Below, piece after piece: positions 59,036 through 64,000 of a stretch of 64,000 nucleotides of DNA. How positions within the stretch are numbered: position 1 is the stretch's first letter; each line of letters begins with the position of its first letter. Source of the stretch: Plotosus lineatus (Eukaryota > Chordata > Actinopteri > Siluriformes > Plotosidae); NCBI GenBank assembly GCA_024760905.1, contig CM045744.1, positions 46,073,476 through 46,137,475 on the forward strand, given 5' to 3'. The notes beneath the pieces were generated by a model. The model ran no database searches. It was not told the origin of the DNA and saw only the letters and a list, made by a program, of their open reading frames with translations. The position numbers and the translations under genes are program-made.

Positions 59036-59097
59036 TATTTTTATAAACTGCACAGTACTATACAATTTATTACTTTCACTTTTGAAAAAGAAAAATA

Positions 59098-59395
59098 ATT
59101 GAAGAGGAGTTTATCCTCTTAGGGTCATAGGGAGGCTGGAGCCTATCTCGGCCTTCTCTGGGCAGAGATAGAATGCATTTTGAACAGCTCACGAGTCCAT
59201 TGCAGGACCCAAAACTGCAACTAATACCACGACCACAACCATTCACTCTCACACTCACAACTAGGGGTGATTTCGAATAGCCAGTCAGTCGACTGTGCAT
59301 GTCTTTGAACTGAGGGAGGAAACTGGAGTACCTGGAGAAAACCCATAGAAGCACAGGAGAGCATTGCCAAACCTGGTATCATGTTACAATGTGGA
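59098..59395 (-). mobile_element. DANA/V-like SINE, opposite orientation
   Basis: Minus-strand copy of the same type. On the plus strand it shows 'gaggctggagcctatctcgg', 'gtgcatgtctttgaactg' and 'ggagaaaacccatagaagc'. With the copy at 58,730 it forms a loose inverted pair. Confidence 0.75.
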
Positions 59396-59918
59396 AATTT
59401 TGTTTATTGCAGGAACCAAACCCTGTCTCATTCAATCGGGACCTCACTTTATAGCATAATAGCACAAATTATCTCATTATATTATTATAAACTTTTCATA
59501 GTTTATATTTATAGCAATTTATCATACAGTAAGATAAACAGCACATTGTTACAGTAAGAAACAGTGTGTTGTGTGGTGATGAGGTTGTATGCTGTAATAA
59601 GGTGAAAATTCTTAATACATTTATACACTGTGGTTTCTTTGGTCTCGCTGGTGTTCAGAATGAGGATGTTAGTCGAGCACCAGTTTGTCAGGTGCTGGAT
59701 CTTCCATCTGTACTGTACTGGGTCTGATCATTGTTACAGTGGTGGCGTCTGTCATGTGATGCTAAACATCTCTCGTCCTGCAACAGGTCCAGTTGATGTT
59801 CAAGCTACACTTAGTTATTTACGGAAGGCTCAAAGTTTACTGCTGAATACATAGATACATACATACTCGTATATACTACACATGAACATGGAAAGAAAAC
59901 GAAATCATTATTTCAATA
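59396..59918. other. tecr intron 5, unassigned
   Basis: No exon or repeat recognised. Confidence 0.45.
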
Positions 59919-60180
59919 CAGTCGGCCCCCAATTTACGAAATTAATCCGTTCCAGAGCCACTTTCGTATTGCGGGGATTTCTTAAGTAGGGGTCGCATCT
60001 TACATGTTAAACGCCTAATTCGTTCCAAGTCTCCAGTCCTTGGACTGGATAAACCCCATAAACCCTTTAAAAATGATAAAAGTACACCAATTTTGTATGA
60101 AATTTTGTGTTAAAAGTAAAAGAAAATTATTTATTAAACCATTTTATTAATTAACCATTATTAAACATTTATATTAACGT

Positions 60181-60224
<44 letters not shown>

Positions 60225-60495
60225 CTATCTCCTTCTCTCGCGTGCGCTAAGACATGGAATTCAAAGCGCATTCCCTGTTTGACCATTTAATTAAAAATTA
60301 AACTAAAAACTAAAGCGTTATTCCCTCTCTCTCTCTCTCTTTCTCTCTCTGTTTCTCTCTCTCTCTCTCTCTCTGTCCCACATGGGCGTGCATGCGCTGT
60401 GGGCCACGCCCACAAGACATGAATTCAAAGTGCATTCCCTGCTTGACCATTTACTGAATTAAAACAAATAAAAAACTAAAGCATTATTTTCTCTC

Positions 60496-60539
<44 letters not shown>

Positions 60540-60936
60540 GCGCACTGCGGGCCAGTCACATAAGACGTGAATTCAAAGCACATTCCCCGCTTGACAAACT
60601 CAACTTTAATTTGATTCCTTGAGGGATCGGAATTCCAGAAGAGCTCAAATGCACCCACATTTGTTAAACATTTACTGAATTAAACAACTTAAAAAAACTA
60701 AACTAAAGAGTGAAGCTTCCTTCTGTCTCTATCTGGGAGGCCAGCGAGGCAGGATGTTGAGAGACAGCCAATTAGAGAGCAACTCCCGGGTCGTGAAATT
60801 TTGATTGGCGTTTGAATTTTGAATTTCTTTTCGTAAGAGGGGGATGTTTTGTATTTCGGGGACGGAAATGCAAGAAATGTTTTTCGTAATCAGGGAATTT
60901 TGTACAAAGGGGTCTTCGTAAATTGGGGGCCGACTG
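59919..60936. mobile_element. T1 MITE copy D (1018 bp)
   Basis: Ends CAGTCGGCCCCCAATTTACG and inverse 'cgtaaattgggggccgactg', TA at 59,917-59,918 and 60,937-60,938. It contains CA and CT microsatellites and a part repeated three times ('aaagcgcattccctg', 'aaagtgcattccctg', 'aaagcacattccccg'). Same orientation of cargo as copy A. Confidence 0.9.
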
Positions 60937-61094
60937 TACTGTATTATGAAACATGTATGTTTATTATGTTAATCGTTTCAGTGACTGGTGCAGTCTGCAC
61001 TCTCTGAGTGGAGCGTAAGCACTGGGGACACTGTGTGCTCGGTATTTTTAATTATTTTTCGAGTATTATGATACAAGTTGCTAAAAAACCTTCA

Positions 61095-61745
61095 GTCAAC
61101 AAGGCTCTAGGGGACGCATGACAATGTTCTTCGAGAGATTGCCATAGTGGTAGACTAGTGCAGAGTGGAGGCCAACCACCAGAACAAAGGGAACGCAGTA
61201 AAACCCAGACAGTTCCTAAAAGAAGGAGACGAGTCCAAGTCCAGCAAGTCTGCAAGAACTAGATCGATCTTATCTACAGCCTCCGACTGGCAACTTGATG
61301 TGGATGTGCAGAAGAAGCTACGATTCCCAGAAGAGATATCAGTCACTACAGTGCGCCCAGACATGCTGCTACTATCACACGAATCAAAAACCATCCACAT
61401 TATAGAGCTCTCAGTCCCCTGGGAGGAAAGACTCGGCACTTCACACGAGTTGAAAGCAGCGAAATACCAGGACTTGGATGACGAAGCAAGGGTTAAGGCC
61501 TGGAAAGCAAACTTGTTGCCAATCGAGGTCGGATGGAGGGGTTTTGTTGCAACATCCACAAAAACTTCCTGTGCAAGTTGGGTCTTCCCTCCACCACCAC
61601 AAAGAAGGCAATAAAGACCATCAGTGCCTCAGTGGAGTCAAGCTCAAGATGGTTGAGAATGAAGAGGAGAGAAAGTTGGACCACAGCCAACCATAGGCCA
61701 GGAGGCTCGCACGCAGATGCACCAACTCGGAAGACAGCCTGAAGT
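61095..61745 (+). mobile_element. R2-like retrotransposon C-terminal remnant (restriction-like endonuclease domain)
   Basis: An open frame at 61,165-61,614 (149 codons) with LQxDVDVQKKLRFPEEI-like spacing, then RPDMLLLSHESKTIHIIELS, VPWEERLGTSHELKAAKYQD and IEVGWRGFVATST. The PD...IEL...K order fits a PD-(D/E)xK nuclease, as in fish elements annotated as type-1 retrotransposable element R2. The frame shifts afterwards (SASVESSSRWLRMKRRE). No RT or zinc-finger part is present. Assignment to R2-like is from memory. Confidence 0.7.
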
Positions 61746-62648
61746 CAGTCTGCAGGTGAAGACAGTTTTTGTATTTGCTGCCCCGCTCAGGTGAAGAGTT
61801 TGGGTTAAGGGGCGAAACTCTGATGATCCTGAGACACCTGCCGAAGATGCAGACTAGGCAAGAAGCAGAAACAACAACTACCAAGCTGCAGATGTGACAC
61901 ATGCTCATCAAGCTTCTTTGTAGCGTAGCATCATAGATGTTTACAGAAACAATGTTCCATATTTTTAAAGTCAAAGTTTTAGTACATGCTTCACAAATCA
62001 TAAAAATACAAAATGGTTGATTATACTATCACACTTCAAAATGGAAAAATTAAAGTTTGCATGACCTGTGAAAAAGCCAGGAGAACGTCTGCTCTCTCTG
62101 CACCAATCAGATCATTCCATTTCCGTGCGGTATATAGTAAGAAATAGGAAACTGGGATTTTGTACTAGTGGACAAGAAATCTACCGGGTTCTCTAAAGTT
62201 AGGTCAAATGTTGTAGTGGTGATAAACAATTGGTCGACTTAATTCAGGCTCGAATCCAGGTTGATGCCTCAGCCATGTGCAATCGGGAGTCCGTGGGAGC
62301 TGATTGGCCGAGGAAGCGAGGAATGGTATGTGCTCACTTCTTCTCTGCCACCTTCAACTATCACCAGCCAATCATGGGAGTCCAGAGCTCATTCATACAA
62401 TTCGTGGTTTCCGTGCGAGTGCTGTTTGTCCACCCCTGACACACATGCACGGCGGTTTGTAAAGAGCATCGAATGGTGGCATCATCGCGACTCGCTCAGG
62501 AGATGTGTGCACAGTTACCCTCCTGGCTGGTTGGTACTGGTCGTACAATAGGGAACTGGAAACGACTAAATATACATATTTATGTATGACGACATGAGAT
62601 GTCGTCTCAGAACAGATTCTACAGCGTCTGTTTCTCTTTATCTCTCAG
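61746..62648. other. End of tecr intron 5
   Basis: No exon or repeat recognised. Confidence 0.45.
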
Positions 62649-62764
62649 GTGTTCCTGACTGAATACACTGGGCCCCTAATCATCTACCTGATGTTTTATT
62701 TCCGCGTGCCATTTATTTATCCACCCAAGTATGACCTGACCACAAGCAAGCACTGGGTCGTACA
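62649..62764 (+). CDS. tecr: tecr exon 6
   Basis: Acceptor TCTCTCAG, donor GTAAGT. Codes VFLTEYTGPLIIYLMFYFRV and PFIYPPKYDLTTSKHWVV plus two bases: the first transmembrane segment of TECR and the loop after it. Confidence 0.96.
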
Positions 62765-63159
62765 GTAAGTGACACTCATTTCATTTAATTTCTGTACGAA
62801 TGTGAGACTGGAATTAATTTCAATGTGGCTGGAGGTAGAATGAAATGGTCCATGACAAAATGTTGCTGCTTACTATTATTTTCAACTGATATTAGTAACA
62901 CTGACAGAACACCATCTACAGAGCAAGAGTAGTGTTTGAGAAACGATGGGTAATAAAGTGTGGATCATGTTGTATTGTTCTTGCGACCCCTGTGTCCATA
63001 TCAGGAACTTCCTTTTTCTAAATTTCCTCCATGACCTTTTTAACCCAGATTTTCTTTAGTTGTGCACTGATGCTGGATTTGTGTGCATTAAACTAGTCCT
63101 CATAATGAAATAATTCAAATTGAAGGGCTGATATGTAACGCAGTTGTTCTGTGTTGTAG
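62765..63159. other. tecr intron 6
   Basis: Ordinary AT-rich intron; nothing recognised. Confidence 0.6.
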
Positions 63160-63265
63160 TTTGGCGTGTATGTGCCACTCGTTCCACTTCGTCAAGAGAC
63201 TCTTGGAGACACTGTTCGTCCATCGCTTTTCTCATGGGACGATGCCTCTACGCAATATTTTTAAG
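63160..63265 (+). CDS. tecr: tecr exon 7 (last exon in window)
   Basis: Acceptor GTTGTAG, donor GTGAAC at 63,266. With two carried bases it codes [20 protein letters not shown] and [16 protein letters not shown], the start of the steroid 5-alpha-reductase-type catalytic membrane domain. The His-rich positions are conserved with human TECR. The remaining catalytic exons lie to the right. Confidence 0.96.
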
Positions 63266-64000
63266 GTGAACACATGCACACACACTAAACAGATGAGTAA
63301 ACAAAGCTTATACAATTTTTATAGATATAAAAACATGTTAATTTTGTGTAAAGTGTTCATCCTTACCGTGTAACATGTGTATAATATGCAATACAGACTC
63401 TTATTTTAACACCAATGACCATGAAAAGCACAACATTGGAGATTTTATCCTGTGGTTTACTACCGCGGTGCTGACCTGCCGGTGTTAGCAGCTGAGCAGT
63501 CATTTTTCCCTGGAAGTGACATCATTGCATTGGGTGGAGCTAACATATCTTTTGGAGACAGTGAGGTATCACATTCCAGTGACTCTGAGGACGAGACACT
63601 GCAGCGTGACCGTGAATCTGTGATTTCTGCGATTGTTGTTTGTAAGGCTCGGCACTCAACCGTAATGTGTTATGATGCATGAGATCAGTGATGCAACCCG
63701 GCCGATCCGACGAGTTCACGGCACTACCAGGCTGGAACAACCCACCAGAAAGTCAAGGTGTCTCTGAGAAAGCCTAGAGTCAGTCGTAACACTCGGGTGC
63801 ACTTTAAAATGGGGTGTGGACTGACATTTCTAAAGGGAACTGCTGATTGGATACATGTTTGTTTTAAAGAGCGAGTTACACTCATTCCCCACAAGTTCAC
63901 TTTAAATAATCACAGAAAAACTGCCAGTATCAAAGGTGTATTCCATGCTGCACTTTGACCCAGTGCCTGTGTCACATGAAGGGGCAAATGAGCACCCCAA
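63266..64000. other. tecr intron 7 (start), unassigned
   Basis: No further tecr exon is visible before the window ends. A short open frame at 63,452-63,682 (VYYRGADLPVLAAEQSFF, SDSEDETLQRDRES) has no family I recognise. It could be part of a DNA transposon or chance. Confidence 0.4.

Overview
The window looks like nuclear DNA of a ray-finned (teleost) fish. The evidence is split vertebrate genes with GT-AG introns and a very high density of fish-type repeats: Tc1-like DNA transposons, RTE- and L2-type LINEs, tRNA-derived SINEs, TA-flanked MITEs and long CA/GA/TA microsatellites. I cannot name the species.

Four host loci are supported. (1) At 9096-9188 (-) there is one coding exon of a heterotrimeric G-protein gamma subunit; two perfect RFX X-box palindromes lie upstream of it. 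(2) At 21838-22447 (+) there are a signal-peptide exon and a V-set immunoglobulin exon with siglec-type cysteine placement; no further exon is certain. (3) At 29698-33178 (-) there is a complete three-exon dnajb1 (Hsp40 co-chaperone, 328 aa) with a TATA box and a perfect heat-shock element. (4) From 39545 to beyond the last recognised exon at 63265 (+) lies tecr (very-long-chain enoyl-CoA reductase), with seven exons visible and the 3' part outside the window. dnajb1 and tecr are head to head, as I recall them in human 19p13.12. tecr has two first exons. The upstream one gives the short canonical start (MKHYE). A downstream one reads through the splice acceptor of exon 2 and adds a basic N-terminus.

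Most of the rest is transposon-derived. 3.3-8.3 kb: SINEs and a full-length RTE-type LINE with a Tc1 element nested in it. 10.6-14.9 kb: an RTE fragment, a MITE, a second LINE family (here LINE-Z) and an inverted RTE scrap. 16.2-16.9 kb: a 25-bp minisatellite. 16.9-21.3 kb: LINE fragments (LINE-Y, LINE-W) on the minus strand. 23.8-26.9 kb: a second RTE copy whose reverse transcriptase frame is still open. 34.2-39.2 kb: an L2-like LINE end, LINE-Z copy 2 and a SINE, placed between the two divergent promoters. 44.6-48.7 kb: a MITE interrupted by LINE-Y with a 7-bp target duplication. 48.8-61.7 kb: tecr introns 4 and 5, packed with several MITE families, a piggyBac-like MITE nested in another MITE, SINEs and an R2-like remnant.

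I found no CRISPR, no genuine tRNA or rRNA gene, no prokaryote-type system and nothing that clearly amounts to a new biological system. The most interesting points are the dual first exon of tecr, the siglec-like orphan exon pair, the SINEs that share the 3' end of the resident RTE LINE, and a tandem array that is open in rotating reading frames.
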